Shown one piece after another: positions 8,853-21,945 of a stretch of DNA of 64,000 nucleotides. This DNA comes from Capitella teleta (taxonomy: Eukaryota > Annelida > Polychaeta > Capitellidae). Below the pieces are notes generated by a model. The model made no database searches. It saw only the letters and a program-made list of their open reading frames with translations, and had not been told where the DNA came from. A program made the translations under genes and the position numbers. The first letter of the stretch is position 1; each line of letters opens with the position of its first letter. Location of the stretch: positions 71,747 through 135,746 of the forward strand of contig KB307500.1 of assembly GCA_000328365.1 (NCBI GenBank). Reading direction: 5' to 3'.

Positions 8853-11851
8853 ACCGTCTTCCTTTTCTGTGTCAGAAATCCTGCACCAGTCGGCCCAGGG
8901 CGGCGGCGGCGGCGGCACCGACCAGGAAGAGCACGAAGACAAGAAGATCTACGCCCCTCCCCCTCCCCCTCCCCTCGGGGGCTACCACCACCCATCCGAC
9001 CACCCAGCCGCCTCCACGCTCCACGTCCTCTCCTCCGCGGCGCAGTACGCCAGAGAGAACTCTGGTCGCTCAAGCGAGGAGCCCGTCGACGAGGGAAGTG
9101 GAGGTCCTTCCCCTGCAGCAGCAGCAGCTTCTAGTATGGCAGCGATGGCGAACGTTGCCGGCGGTACTTACGCCTCGGCACCCTACGCTCCCGTCGCCTA
9201 TCCCCCGCACCAGCTCCCCTCGCACCCGGGCAGCTTCCCCTCGCAGTCACCCTACTTCAACTCGGAGCTGCAGCCTTCCGGCCCCGGCTACCTCCCGGGC
9301 CCCCACGACCCGATGGTGGGCATGCACTCCGGCATGAGGACTGCCAGTTCGTCCGCCAGCTGGTACCAGCAGAACGGGCCGGATCCCCGCTTCTCAAGTG
9401 AGTTGAATTACATTATTATGCTAATACTTCCTCGTGAACTTACATTTTGCAAATCAGCGGTAGTTGAATCGTCATTGACATTACACACTTGCTACAATTA
9501 TAAAGCTCTTTGAATACACCGTCGCCTACTTTTGATATTTCGGAATTCAAGTCTCGTTCGCTGCATCTGTGCCTTCTCAAATGTTCACCGGAGCTGAAGA
9601 CTCGGCTATGTATACACTCTGATCAATAACATATTATATATCATAGCCACTTCGTAATAGTCCTTATGCATCCTGTATACAGAACGAAGGCATTGAGCCC
9701 CCTCGAAGTGGGTCCTCTGACTGAGAGAAAGAGAGAGAGAGAAAGAGAGAGAGATAGAGAGCAGGCAGCTCCCACTTGCTTCGTCGAGCACTCTTTCCTG
9801 GCACTTTTGAAAATTTCAAGATTTGAAATCTGCGTCAATGAGCGCTTAACAGACACTTACGCTGTCGTGTGCCTGGTTTATAGTTGTCATCTTCAATGGT
9901 CATCTTCAACGGTCATCATCAATGACCCTTCTCAGCTCAACTGAGGATTATCGCATATGAAATATTACGTCATCAATGACTCTTCATAATAACTTCTAAG
10001 GACACCTTTCGGTGAAACCCATTTTTAATATAAAAGCTAAAATTGGCAAAACTATTAAATTGATATTAAATTAATTTACCTTTACCTTCAACTGTATTAA
10101 AAAAAATTCTTTCTTTTGTAAAAGGAATATTTATATTATTAGTGAGGACTAAGAAAGTGTCTGTCATGTTTGCTCGTGGCAGAAAAAAGTGTCAATCTTC
10201 CGTTCAGGCGAACGAAATTCCAGCCGAACTGTGTTTCGTCGAAAGAGCACGCACGTCCGGGTCGATAAATTCAATGCAAACTTTGTATTAAACATTTAAC
10301 CTCTTTCATTGCCGTTCATGTATGCATGTAAATTTATTATTTCAATATACCGATTTGTAAATTCATTAGTTGAACATCTAAGTGCATGGTCCGAATGGAA
10401 GGGGATTTTTTTGAAACTTTAATCCATTATTTCATTCCTTTGACGCGTGTTCCTTCGTCGTGTGTACGCATATTCATTATTTTACAGCCTCAATCAGACC
10501 GACTTCAGATTGTCGGAATCAAATATCCGAGATTTATTCAAATCCGGGCTTTAGTTATTATGAGATTCGCCTAAAATACGGAACCACGCGGAACGCGGAT
10601 TACATTCACAGCTTCGGTATAATATTAGCGTATTATACCTTGGATCTGTAGTATATATACGTATCTGATGTATCACACGAGATGCAATCGATTGACCGCC
10701 AAATCTCTCTCTCTATGTATAAGCCAATCGTCTATCCCTTTATCTTATCGTTCACCGGATAGAGCCGCGACAACGACCCGATCAAGCCGTTTGCGCGCGC
10801 ATTTGGAACACATGCGCCCTCAGCCTCACAACAATGGAGATTTCAACTTTTATCGGTGCTATCTCGCAGGGATGTATGGCTGAGTCAACAGGCGCATTTC
10901 CGGCCTCAAATGACTGCCAATTCTTATCTCCTCTGTTCACTTCCATTGTTCTCAATGTCCTTCTTTTGTCTTTCAGTTTCGCGCCTCATGCACGGTCCGC
11001 ACGGGGCGTGCTCACCCAGTGATGTTCCGGGGGGCGGCATGCAGACGCATGCACCAGGACGGCAGATTCAGCACTTTGGGGGGCTCGACCAGTGTAAGGG
11101 TTCGCCCGCCATGCAGCTACCGCTGGCACACCGTCGCAAGAGGAGGGTGCTGTTCTCACAGGCACAAGTCTACGAATTAGAGAGACGCTTCAAGCAGCAG
11201 AAGTACTTATCTGCTCCCGAGCGGGAGCAGCTCGCCGCCTTGATCGGACTGAGCCCAACACAAGTGAAAATTTGGTTCCAGAACCATCGCTACAAAACGA
11301 AGAAGGGAGACAAAGAGCGAGATGGCTCGGACGGAACTCCCTCCAGCTGCAAGAGCCCCCAGCACCCAGGAGGGGGAGACATGCACGGCAGAGCGACCCC
11401 ACCGTCACCCAAGAGGGTCTCCATGCCAGTCGTCGTGAAGGACGGCAAACTGAGCACGGAGGAGCACCCTCCCCCCGTCTCGGCCGCCGTCACGGAGCGC
11501 ATCCCGCTGGAGTCGCTGCCAGGACCGCCCTCCCCGCAGCGCATCTCGCCCGTGAAGCAGGAGATGCCCTTATCGGGGCACAGCGATCCCAGGGTGCCAT
11601 CAGATGACCCGGATGACCCCCCGAAGTTGGTTCCCCTGGGTTCATACGAACACAGGGAAATGAAGGCGGAAGGGGGTGACGTTCGGTACGCCTCCCAGCC
11701 GCCCCCCATGTTGTACCCCCCAGGGGGGCAGCACCCGAACGGACTCCCGCCCGTCAGCATGCACCTGTACAACCCAACGTTCAGCTACCCGTCGGCCGCG
11801 GGACCACCGTCAACCGTCAGCTCATCCCCTGCCTACGTCAGAACATGGTGA
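8776..11851 (+). CDS. NK2.1-class homeobox transcription factor, divergent copy A
   Basis: Two exons, 8776-9397 and 10977-11851, join in phase 1 to give 498 aa. The intron sits just before the ISRLM block, after a W-x(6)-DPRF motif, as in vertebrate NKX2-1. The N-terminus has a Gln run (8-15) and a TN/eh1-like repressor motif SFSVSEIL (29-36). The homeodomain is at about 260-319, with NK2-class Tyr54 and the [10 protein letters not shown] recognition helix. An NK2-specific-domain-like segment [15 protein letters not shown] follows, then a Pro-rich tail ending in RTW, the NKX2-1 C-terminus. It should bind CAAGTG-type sites and act in the nucleus in anterior/apical, endodermal or pharyngeal patterning. 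The homeodomain is 51/60 identical to copy B (hand count), but the TN and NK2-SD motifs have drifted more. The ATG at 8776 is used because it leads straight into the TN region. An NK2.2 identity is disfavoured by the homeodomain and C-terminus. Confidence 0.93.
9719..9762. repeat. (GA)n simple repeat in intron of NK2.1 copy A
   Basis: Purine GA/GAAA run in the single intron (9398-10976). The rest of the 1.6-kb intron shows no gene; it is AT-rich and may hold regulatory sites. Confidence 0.8.
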
Positions 11852-13010
11852 CCATGACAACATGACGTCATCATTCAGCTGCCCCAAACACACAGTGCCA
11901 TAATATGGGTGTGTTCGTTTTAAATTGGTTTTTAAAGATTTTTAGTCGATGTTTCTTTATTGAATTATTCTATACGTGCCTTCAGCGTGCTACGAACTGT
12001 ATATTTTTGCTTTTTTATTCCATTTATTGTTGTGTGGTTGTGTACTAATATTTTCTTAATTCGCGCGATTTATTTCCGCGTTCCGATGAAGCTTTAGAAT
12101 TCTTCCGACCGCATTGCTTTTATACATGCATTCCTGTGAGATTTCACGCGTTCTTAGTGAATGAATGTGGATCTCCTCTCCTATATAAGTATTCAGTGCC
12201 TTATTAAGTTATTTGATTTTAACTCTCATCATCATACCTGTCTACTAATTATTCTTCAAATGCTATCATGAATGTATCAAAGGAAAAAAACAAAAATAAC
12301 AAAGATCGTATGAATAGACGATCATCGTATGAATAGTACAAATAGTCGTACTGACAGCTAATCAGCATATAGATAAGTGATGAATGCGAGTGTATGCCAA
12401 TGATGTCTTCAATCATGTAAATATTCGAGCGATTATGTGATTTTCTCTTCCTCAGTGGAGGACTATTTTTGTTTCATTCACGCAGCAGCAGGTCTTCTAT
12501 TGGATCGTGTTTTAAAAGTGTACATTATTTACTGATGCATTTTGTCCACTCGACAAATTGAATGTCCTATTTTCCCCCAATTAAACGTGAAATTCTTCTT
12601 TATAGAACTATGTTTCTGGTTTTTCTTTATGCACCAACGTCATTGTACAATTATGGACTCAAAAGCTATTTGGTTAATTGTACATAATAGTGCATTATAT
12701 AATATATATGGTTATATAGTTCTCTTATACAGTTATACTGAGTGGGCTCAGCATATGGGATCACAGATATTAGTTGCGATATACTGAACTCAGCCATCAT
12801 GGCCAATCAAACCCAGGAGGTTTATTTTGTTTGTGCGACCGCACGCAGCTGAGACAAACGCAAGGAAATCAAATGTTGAGACAGATTTGGTGCATTAACT
12901 TTAACAGACTTGTACATAGGTTGATGCAGAACATTGCGTATAACGATGTGCGAGAATCATCAAGTATACGTGCAGCTATGGGACTATGCACGATGTCCAT
13001 GCAGTTGACA

Positions 13011-13052
13011 TGAGACATAAGGGGAATCGGTCTGAGACATAAGGGGAATCGG
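13011..13052. repeat. 22-bp tandem duplication
   Basis: The block TGAGACATAAGGGGAATCGG occurs twice, the second copy starting 22 bp after the first. Confidence 0.85.
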
Positions 13053-15358
13053 AATTCCTGCTTCCCACCTGCCGTGCACCAACATATACACATTTGGGAG
13101 CCAGCAAGAGCGACATTGCGCCGCGCAGATGCCGGGTAAATTCTAGAAGGCTCCAGATCCGGCTTCATCCTGAGAGGCAATTTCTCCGGACAACGGGCGT
13201 CATTCGAATGAAGAGCATCCAGGTGACTGAAGTCCTTCTCATGATGACTTCTTTGTAAAGAAACAATTTGTCCGACATCCACGCCGTGGCGCCGCCTGCA
13301 GGCAGCTGCAGGAATTAACGAGGAGTCGAAACGGCCGCGAAGGAAAGGTTGTGTCTATCAAATCACGCTATTATTCCGATGTCTCTATTGAATTCGAATG
13401 AAGCGACGAGGGCTGCTTCAAGTGGGGGCGGTTGGGGCGCTAGGAGAGGAAGGAGGACGCAGGGGGTTGTGATTGACAGCTCCAAGAGCCATGAAGGACG
13501 CTTCACATCACATGTCTCGCTGAATCCTCCGCGAGGCAGCAGCTCCTCCTCACGATTCTTCCTCACGATGAACATGACATTAAATGTGCACCGTCATCAA
13601 TACAGCGCTATCCCCTCTCCTGGAGCAAAACATCTGCATTATTCACCAGTTTATTTGTCGCTGAAACAAAAGCGAAAACAAACAGAAAAGAGCAAGCACT
13701 CCATTCTTCATGCAACATACACAGGGACGTCTTCTTGCGGCCCTCGACGTCGCTTGGCACTCACTTCAAGATGAAAACATCCCTGGTCAAAGATGTTCTA
13801 TGATCTGCATCATGTATGCTCGCTTCTTGGTATTATCAAGGTCCCTGTTAATTTATAGAAATGCAATCCTTTGACTTTTGAGGATGAACTTTCTGCATTC
13901 ATCTAATCGTGTACAGTGTAACATCCATACGTCGAACCTCCATTAGTCGAAGTGCTCCCTATATGCCGAGATCATTCCATATCCCCGAGAACACATTTCT
14001 ATTTTGTGCGGATTGAAAGCAAGATCGCGGTGAGAGTAGACTGTTTCTTGTATTCCCATGAACCGAAATTTCAAATTGAAATATATTCAGGTGAGTTTAG
14101 CATGTCATTAACCTGATATAAATATGCATACAAAGTGGTTAAGCACCTGTGCATATGTTGATGCCCAGTGGTCACCTGAGGAGCAGAGCTTCCGTGAGGG
14201 GCAGCTCATTCGACATTACTGTGGTCATCTGCCTAACAATCTCAACTGACCCCTGGTCAATGAAGGGGTCAAGTCACCCGCCAAGAGGAGGCGATTTCAA
14301 CGGGTGATTGGCAGTTTCCGGGGGGTGAAGATCCGCGGGGGAAGTAACCCCAGAATGTCGCTATGATAGCTCAGCCGAGGGCCGTGTTTGCGCAAGTCCT
14401 TCAGCCTTGTTTATCATCGACTGGACTCGGGTGTCTCCGTTGACCCCAGAAATGTCTCACCTGGCTGCCTCATCCGCTGTCGGGCAACGGCGTCGTACCT
14501 TCGGAACGCGTCCCTGTGAGACGCCCGGCGTGCTGAAGCCTGTATTAATAATCATAAGTTTGCACCGTCAATCTCTGAGCACACATTGTAGAGAGCGATG
14601 TGACTGCTGGGATTACGAAGACTTCTTCAGCATTCGGTGTAACAATTCAGCCAGAAAGGGTTCCACTCGATGCCCCTTCAGACTGATTGCTCTTTCAAAC
14701 GCTCTTCTGCGGAGGAGGAGGATGAGGAGGAGGCTATGCTTATTGTGAGATGCGCCTGGACCTCCCGGCCTCTTGCTCACGTACGCCAGATCGGCATACC
14801 GACTCGAGTCAAGACTCAAGAGATCAAACATGTCGGATTCTAAATTGATAAAAGCCGGTAATTGGCAGTGCACGGCCCATTAGGCAGGCATTGTGCTTGG
14901 CAAACAAGGCGTCGGACATAGCATATAGCACGGACAGCAGCAGAGGTTGCGCATTGGAATCGTTATTTTGACAGGTGAGCTGTCTGATTGAGTCAGCGGT
15001 CGAAGAAGATGCCCAAACCAACGGATTCACACACAATAGAAAAACAGATGGCTCGTCGAGCGAATTAGTCACCTCATTAAACTATATAGATTCCTCTCAA
15101 TTCGAAACATATTGAGATGGAAGAAGGACATATCTTATAAATTATGCTAAATCTGAGCAGGTTTTATTTGTTGGGATTTATGCGAATTGTCGGAATAGCA
15201 CCATGAACGTCACTTCAAAGGCAGACTCGTCACTTGTAAGATTTGGTATTTAATAAATTCTCAGTCAAGGCCTTTTAATTGCGAATATGCTAATTAGAAT
15301 TGTATGATTTATTTCACAATGGTGTGAGGTTGGAGCAAAACAGACAGACGAAGGTGGT

Positions 15359-15444
15359 TATTTCCCCGCACGCGTACTCATAACAGAAACTATTTCCCCA
15401 CACGCGTACTCATAGCAGTGGCTATTCCCCCGCACGCGTATTCC
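15359..15444. repeat. 32-bp minisatellite with ACGCGT core
   Basis: Units at 15359-15390 and 15391-15422 plus a partial third at 15423-15444, each with CGCACGCGTA-type sequence and a few changes. Each unit carries one ACGCGT. Confidence 0.85.
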
Positions 15445-16981
15445 GTCTTGAGAGTGATGACAAGGGCTGTAATGGATGGTGCCATCCGTCTTGTCTGAAT
15501 CCAACGAAACCTTTGCAAGATTGTTTGACGAAGGATCAGCGAAGAGACTCCTCAGTCGACAGCCTGAAGAACACCAACAAACATTTTCAATGCAAATTCT
15601 GCCAAAGGAAAATGTAACAAATATGATCGCGGTGTCAATCATGATTATGCGTAAATAAACGCCGCGCTCGATTCCACGAATTCAAGGGCGATTGGAGAAT
15701 TGTGGATTGCAGGGTGTGTTGCCTATCCGTCGCTTGCCCCAGCCCCTCCCTCTCCCGCCCCCTTCCCGTGCATTTAATGCCTCGATAACTTTGTTTATGC
15801 TTAATGAGGAGAATTGAGGAAGCGTGATTTCTGACTGAGACGCGTGGGCGACGTGTCGCCTTCTTCAGCGTGCGATGCTCGTTAGTACGACACGCCGATG
15901 CCATTGTCGGCTTCCCATTAATTGGAGGCCATTATGGAAAGCCGACGGTGACGCAATGGGGCGCATGGCAAACAGGACGGCAAGTGACACGGATCGGGAT
16001 CAAGCAAAGTGCCAGGGATGGTAATCCCTTCTCTTGTTGGGCGAAGAGACCAGGAGGAATGTAGAGTGAGGGGGAGGGGGTGGACACAGGTCTGATCATA
16101 GAAGTACTAGAATGACTGCCCAATGTTATAAGGGGAGTGTTATAGGCTATTTATAGCATAAATCACAAGCGTGTTGAGTTTTCATTGAGCTGTTCGTATG
16201 GCGAAGTCCCCTTCAACCTGGTTTCAATTCTGACCGATCACGTGATCCCTATAAGCATTCTGGTTACTTCTTTATATTTCTATGGGTCTGGTGATGGAAC
16301 TTGAAGGAAAGGATTAATTTTCTTTTGGGAAGAAACACACGAGCAGTGTATGCAGAGAATATACCAGAATAATGTGATAGAAATAAAATTATGAAATATG
16401 AACTAATTACTAACGATGCCGTATTATATGAGTGTGCACAATTTATCTGGAGCATCTTGACCTAGATCCCTTTGCGCATGCTCCCTGGATCCTGATCAAC
16501 CTTCGTCCCTAAATGTTTTCTCATAATCCGAATCTCGAATTTCGAGCCACATTCGATCATTCATGGCATCTGTTTCAGTTCGAATTGTTTTTTCTCGTCC
16601 TTTTGGTGAAAGTGTTGGCCATCTGGGGCTAAATACGTTGTGCAACAATTCCGCATCTGTTTCTAGCTCATTAGCAAAGGTAAAGAAAGAGCTGATAAAG
16701 GGACCTCATGAATAAACAATAACATCAAAACAACGCTTTAACGTCAACATTGCCAGATTGCTAATACCACCGAATGCAGCGGATCGGAATTATTGAATAC
16801 TTCCTCTTCGTTTTTCCTTTTTCTTTTTCTTTTCTGTTTCAGATTCTTCTTAAAAATCTTAATATTGATATTGATTCCATTGGTTTTGAATATTTCTGGC
16901 TGTTTTTTTGTGTGCATCGAGAGAATATGCCGTCGAGGGTGAAAACGCAATTAATATAATTAAGAAATATGCTCCTTGCTC

Positions 16982-17105
<124 letters not shown>

Positions 17106-17737
17106 TTTTTTTTTGGTGGGGGGGGGCTGGTGAGAAAAGAAGAAGATGAGATGTAATTTTGCATCGTAAGCGGCCAGTGTTGGTTATACCTGGCATCTTG
17201 GTTCCTGGCATATGTCTATAAGTCATAATTATGTTACACCTGTCAGTTAGTAAATAAGTGGTGTGAATTCGCTTTTTCTTTTGTTGATTTCTCTTTCCTC
17301 CTTTCGACGAGCGCTCTCGAGTCGCTCAAAGAGGTTGAAACCGCTCTTTACAAGTGCTCCAAGCCGTCTCAATAATTTCTGCAAGAATTAAACCGCACGA
17401 GATCTTTGCAGTATATGCTCTGCGCAAGTCCCTTGAAGTGATCTTGTGGACTATTGGAGAGGACTCGTTTTCACAACTCACCTGAAAAGGCGATAATTCA
17501 GTTATAATGTACCTACTTCTTACAAGGTGTTTGTGTCAAGTTGTCAACTTGTTTATGAAGCGATTGGGTTTGATAGCAGCTCCTGTATTTACTTTGAGTT
17601 CAAGCTGTGATTACAGGTAAATGGCACTTTGGTAATTAATTGAGAGCCAGAGGGGGGGGGGGCAGGGAAAACCCTCCGGTGGGGAAAGGGGAAGGTGAAC
17701 AAAGGAAAGGGCTCACAGGTGTTCAGATCATCTCAAG

Positions 17738-17792
17738 AGGTCATGAATTTGATACCGCGACCTCTCAGTGACCTCTGTACTTGTCAAGGTCA
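17738..17792. promoter_or_regulatory. Group of AGGTCA half-sites
   Basis: AGGTCA at 17738-17743, its complement TGACCT at 17769-17774, and AAGGTCA ending at 17792. These are nuclear-receptor half-sites, with mixed orientation and wide spacing, so dimer use is uncertain. Confidence 0.25.
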
Positions 17793-18570
17793 TAGGTAAC
17801 ACTCAGTGCCATCTTTGAGAGGCCATTGTATCACGTACATGGAATGTTTATGCATAGTATAAGGCGGTTATCTGAAAGTCCCCGCACGCACGGATCGCAT
17901 GGGAAGCAGGAAGATGAAAGGCCAGCAATCAGCCGACTGCTGCTGAAAGCGACATGCCGGTCGATGGTCGACTGACGAGCGGACATCGCGGCACAAAAGA
18001 CGACGCCGAAGCCCAATCCGGCTTTAATCACCGGCTTCAATGGCCAATTGAAGACGTTTGACAGCACCATTCCGCGCCAGAACAACCTCTTAGAGCTCAT
18101 CGTCGCGTGCTCGGTCGGGGGATGTGGGGTTTCCGCCGCGCAAACACTCGACGACGTTGATGGCGAAATGAACAACTGGTGATGAGAAGTCAGCAGCTGT
18201 GTGGGGCAGAATTATATGTACACAACACGTCCATTGTCTGTGCATGAACGATGTATGAATCAGTGTAAATGACTGCTATACGTTGCTGTAATTCCCAACT
18301 GTCGATGTCAACGAGTTTGTTGATGGAATAATGCATGTATTGACATGCTACATTTATTTATATGTATATTAGTAATAATAGTAATACATATATTAAAAAT
18401 GATAATAAATAATAATACATATATTATACATATATAATATTATTTATATGTATATTAGTAATAATTTTTATGTATATTAGTGCATTATACGTACATGTAA
18501 TTTACACTCGTGCATTGTTGAGTACAATAATCCTAAACAAAGTTAGCCTTCGTCTATATCAACAGGGAAT

Positions 18571-19347
18571 ATGCATTGGCAATTTGTCAAATATATAGAC
18601 ACGGAGGCCACTTGTAGCTGCAGCCCTGCGCAGGCATTGCTCAATCAGAGTGTTGTTGTCTCGTTGCTCCAATCTAAAGCGTGGCGTGCGTTACAGGTGA
18701 GCAAATGCAATTGTGCTAAGAGGGCCATCTCTTTTGTTCGTCATGACATCAATGGAACATTGAACACACAGCAATCGCAGTCATTGTTTTACCTGCTCCG
18801 TCATCATCGAGTCAAGCACCTCCCCTCGTTAGTCTACCTGGCTTTGATCTGCGGATCGCGTCTCGCTCATGATCCGCTCTTGGGCACACGCGCCTCTCTC
18901 GTCCCAAACACACCGAGTACCCGGTGCGGATTTCCCGGACGAATATTTACCCTGCACTCGGGTCTAGCTAGAGCTCATCTTGCAAGTGCTCCGCCAACAC
19001 ACCTGCTCTCGTTAATGTACAGCCAGGCAGAACACCTTGCTTCGGGGATCAGAGGGAAAGCGCTGGAGGCAACGCGCCTTTTTGCGGCACAGGCAGAGAC
19101 GGCGCATGCGCGAGCCCTTTCCCTGGCCTCTGTTTGGTGTCACGTCCCCTCCGTTGAGGCAGAAGCGTCGCTTGATGCGGCCATACGCCCGATTAGGCAC
19201 CTTTCTCATCTGCTGATCTGCAACGGGGCAAAAAGCTCGCTCTTTGTGCGCCGGGGTCTCTGCACATATACGCTGCTTATACTACCCCATTCATGCCATA
19301 GCGATCCCGACGCTGTGCTGCTGGGCTATAGTCTGTGGCACCTGTGA
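18571..19347 (+). other. 258-codon open frame in a GC-rich island, function unknown
   Basis: A single ORF from ATG 18571 to 19347 between the NK2.1 genes. The predicted protein has no signal peptide, domain or repeat that I recognise, and its composition (Leu, Ala, Ser, His, Arg) fits translated GC-rich non-coding DNA. An exact NRF1 palindrome lies inside it at 19102-19111. The 3' half is much more GC-rich than its surroundings. It may be a CpG-island promoter or non-coding transcript rather than a gene. Confidence 0.2.
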
Positions 19348-20735
19348 ACGCTTCAGTCCACAGGGGGGCAGGAGGGGTGCGTAATTAGTTCACACCGTGC
19401 TACTCAAAATCCACTCACCTTTATGCGGCGTGAAAACCCCGACGATCGACGACATATTTCATGCTGTTATAAATTGGAAAAGTAGAAAGAAAAAAAATGA
19501 AAAATTTGATGAAAAAAAGGCCTCTGTAAGCGCGAAGCGAGGAATCGGAAATTCATTTATTAAGAAGAGGCAGCCGGTGATTTGCGGCACTTGAATATTA
19601 ATCGTGGATCATCCACTGTGATAAACAATGATATCTTATCTATATAATCGCTGTTTTAATATCGAATTGTAATAATCGATGTGTTTTGTTACGTAACCGA
19701 CTGCATATATCAATGGCAGAGGTGTGACGTGACATCCCCGATCGATCCTGAAGAGGTCGACCCTCGGGGGGGGGGGAGCGCCCCTCAGGGGTTTATGACG
19801 TCACAATGGGGAATGCACACAGGAGACATTTACTCATTCCCTCTTCCTAATGATGTGTAAACATGCGGATATGCAGGTACGGCGGAGGTGTCAACTTGTA
19901 ATCACGTCTGTAATATAATATATAAAATAACCGTCAACCTCTTTAGCAATTTACTCGTGTAATGGGATCGAAAAGGTAATCTGTTTGTGGCACAATTTGC
20001 AACGAAAAGACTTCTTAACTTGCTGTTTCCATAGTCAACAATGAAAGGTAACTTAGTTAGAATCACTCGGTGGCGGTTTAAACGTAATTACGTCGATCAA
20101 CATTGGCACACGTGTCCTCGTGTGGTTCATGCGTGGACGTAAATATATAGTTTAGTACTGAGATCCCACTGCGCATGCTCAGTGACCTTGTCTGCGTGAT
20201 GAAATGGCGCTTTTATTGCGTTGGTCATCGTATGGTCATCTCACACAGCGCTTCCATACGGAGGTCACACAATGAGGCATTCACGGCGCTGCTTCCGAAT
20301 CAATCAAGCACTAATTGTTTAATTGCTGGCTCCGTGAGGCCCCTGGCTGCGCCGGGCGTGGTTGGGGAGGACGCAGTCTGCTTTGTGGGCGACATCCTCA
20401 TTGTACGGGAACTTCCGCTGCGTGCGTATATATACTGATGTCCATATTGCACGTGTGTGCAATATGTTTACTTACATATGCAATATTTGAGCTGATTTTG
20501 TTGCTTCTGAGTGCATTGCAATGGTGGCCAATTTGATAAATTACAAATTATAATTCATGTAAAATATATACTAGTACATGCAACTTAGAAGAATCTCCGC
20601 TATATATGCTCGTCTTGCCTTTGGTCTTTTGTTTTTCTGTATGCTATATAGATGTCATTAAGTCCGTGTATACGTAGCACTCTTCTTTTGGTCTAATATT
20701 ATCCAATTACCGTTTGGTTTGAATTTTTGGTGAAC

Positions 20736-20875
20736 TTCATGCACTTCATTCATGCATTTCACTCATGCAATTCATTTATGCACTTCATTCATACAATTTA
20801 TTCACGTAATCCATTCATGCAATTCATTGATGCACTTAATCCATGCACTTCACTCATGCACTTGTTTCATGCGTG
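20736..20875. repeat. TTCATTCATGCA-type degenerate minisatellite
   Basis: About a dozen imperfect units of CATTCATGCA/CACTTCATTCATGCA over 140 bp. Confidence 0.85.
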
Positions 20876-21616
20876 GACACCGTCAATAAAGGTATTTCCA
20901 AATGTTTAGCATTAATTCTCCCCATAAACTGCTCACCTCCAATTAATACCACTGCTGCACGGCCGATGGTTGCGTTTCAGGGGATTCTATATACTATCAG
21001 TTAAGTATGGGGAATTGTTGGCGCTCATGACATCATGAGCATGACGCAGTGTTACATCTCCTCCCTCTCTTCTTAGATGAGGCTGCACTTGGGACTAGGG
21101 ACCTCAGTCCTGGTGGCGTGGATCTTCCGACAGGTGCTCTACAGCCGAGTGGTGAACCACGTGCCTTCGGTCTTTGCCCTTTGTGGACCCAACAGCCTCC
21201 TCGTGAATATGTTTAATACACTGTGTATGCGTGGCTACAGAGAGTTATGCATTAATTGTCAAGTGAGTCCAAATAGGTGAAGCAGTCATTAATTGCCAGA
21301 AATCAGGAAAAAAATCCTCACTTGCTATAGTGACTTGAAAGCCAACTTTGATTTATGGACCTCTTTTTGCTGATTCTTCTCGTAATTATGAGGAAATAAA
21401 GTAAACAAATATATAAGCATATAATGGACCTTCGCGATCACTCGACTTGGATGTTTATGTGAAAATGAGCAAGGGGCACAAAAGAGGAATCTAGTGACAT
21501 TTGGAAAATGCTAATCAAATGATGATGTTGATGATGAAGTTTGAGAACAGATTGTTTGAAGCCTGCTCTTAAATATTAAAAATCATGAAATCATTTTAAA
21601 ATTCATCTGTGTTAAT

Positions 21617-21617
21617 C

Positions 21618-21652
<35 letters not shown>
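21617..21652. repeat. Poly-T run
   Basis: Over 30 consecutive T residues in intergenic DNA. Confidence 0.9.
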
Positions 21653-21858
21653 ATACCTGTTCCTCTCCTTGACCTTTTTTGTCATGTTTTATCACTTTAT
21701 TTTGTTCGTGAGCGTTATAGGCTTTTTATGAATATTGAAGATTTACAGAATATATTATTATACACTTTATCGCTATTATTCGGGTTAATTTATGTGTGTA
21801 TTGAACTTTAATTCCAAATTGAAATACGGAAGAAAACAACCAAAGAGAAAAAATTAAA

Positions 21859-21945
21859 AATTCAAACACAATTGTAGATAATTATGTGTTCAGGTATAAT
21901 TCAAACACAATTATATGTAATTATGTGTGCAGAGATAATTCAAAC
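21859..21945. repeat. 39-bp tandem duplication
   Basis: ATTCAAACACAATT-led unit repeated twice with substitutions, then the start of a third. Confidence 0.7.

Noticed and set aside
11290-11772. 160-aa minus-strand frame antisense to NK2.1 copy A
   Set aside because: Shadow of the coding strand of exon 2.
17831-18175. 114-aa minus-strand frame
   Set aside because: GC-richer DNA with no family resemblance, signal or splice partner.
21077-21258. Exon-like block with a good polypyrimidine acceptor before it and GTGAGT after it
   Set aside because: Open for 60 codons but no recognisable protein and no partner exons found; may be a non-coding exon, not claimed as a gene.
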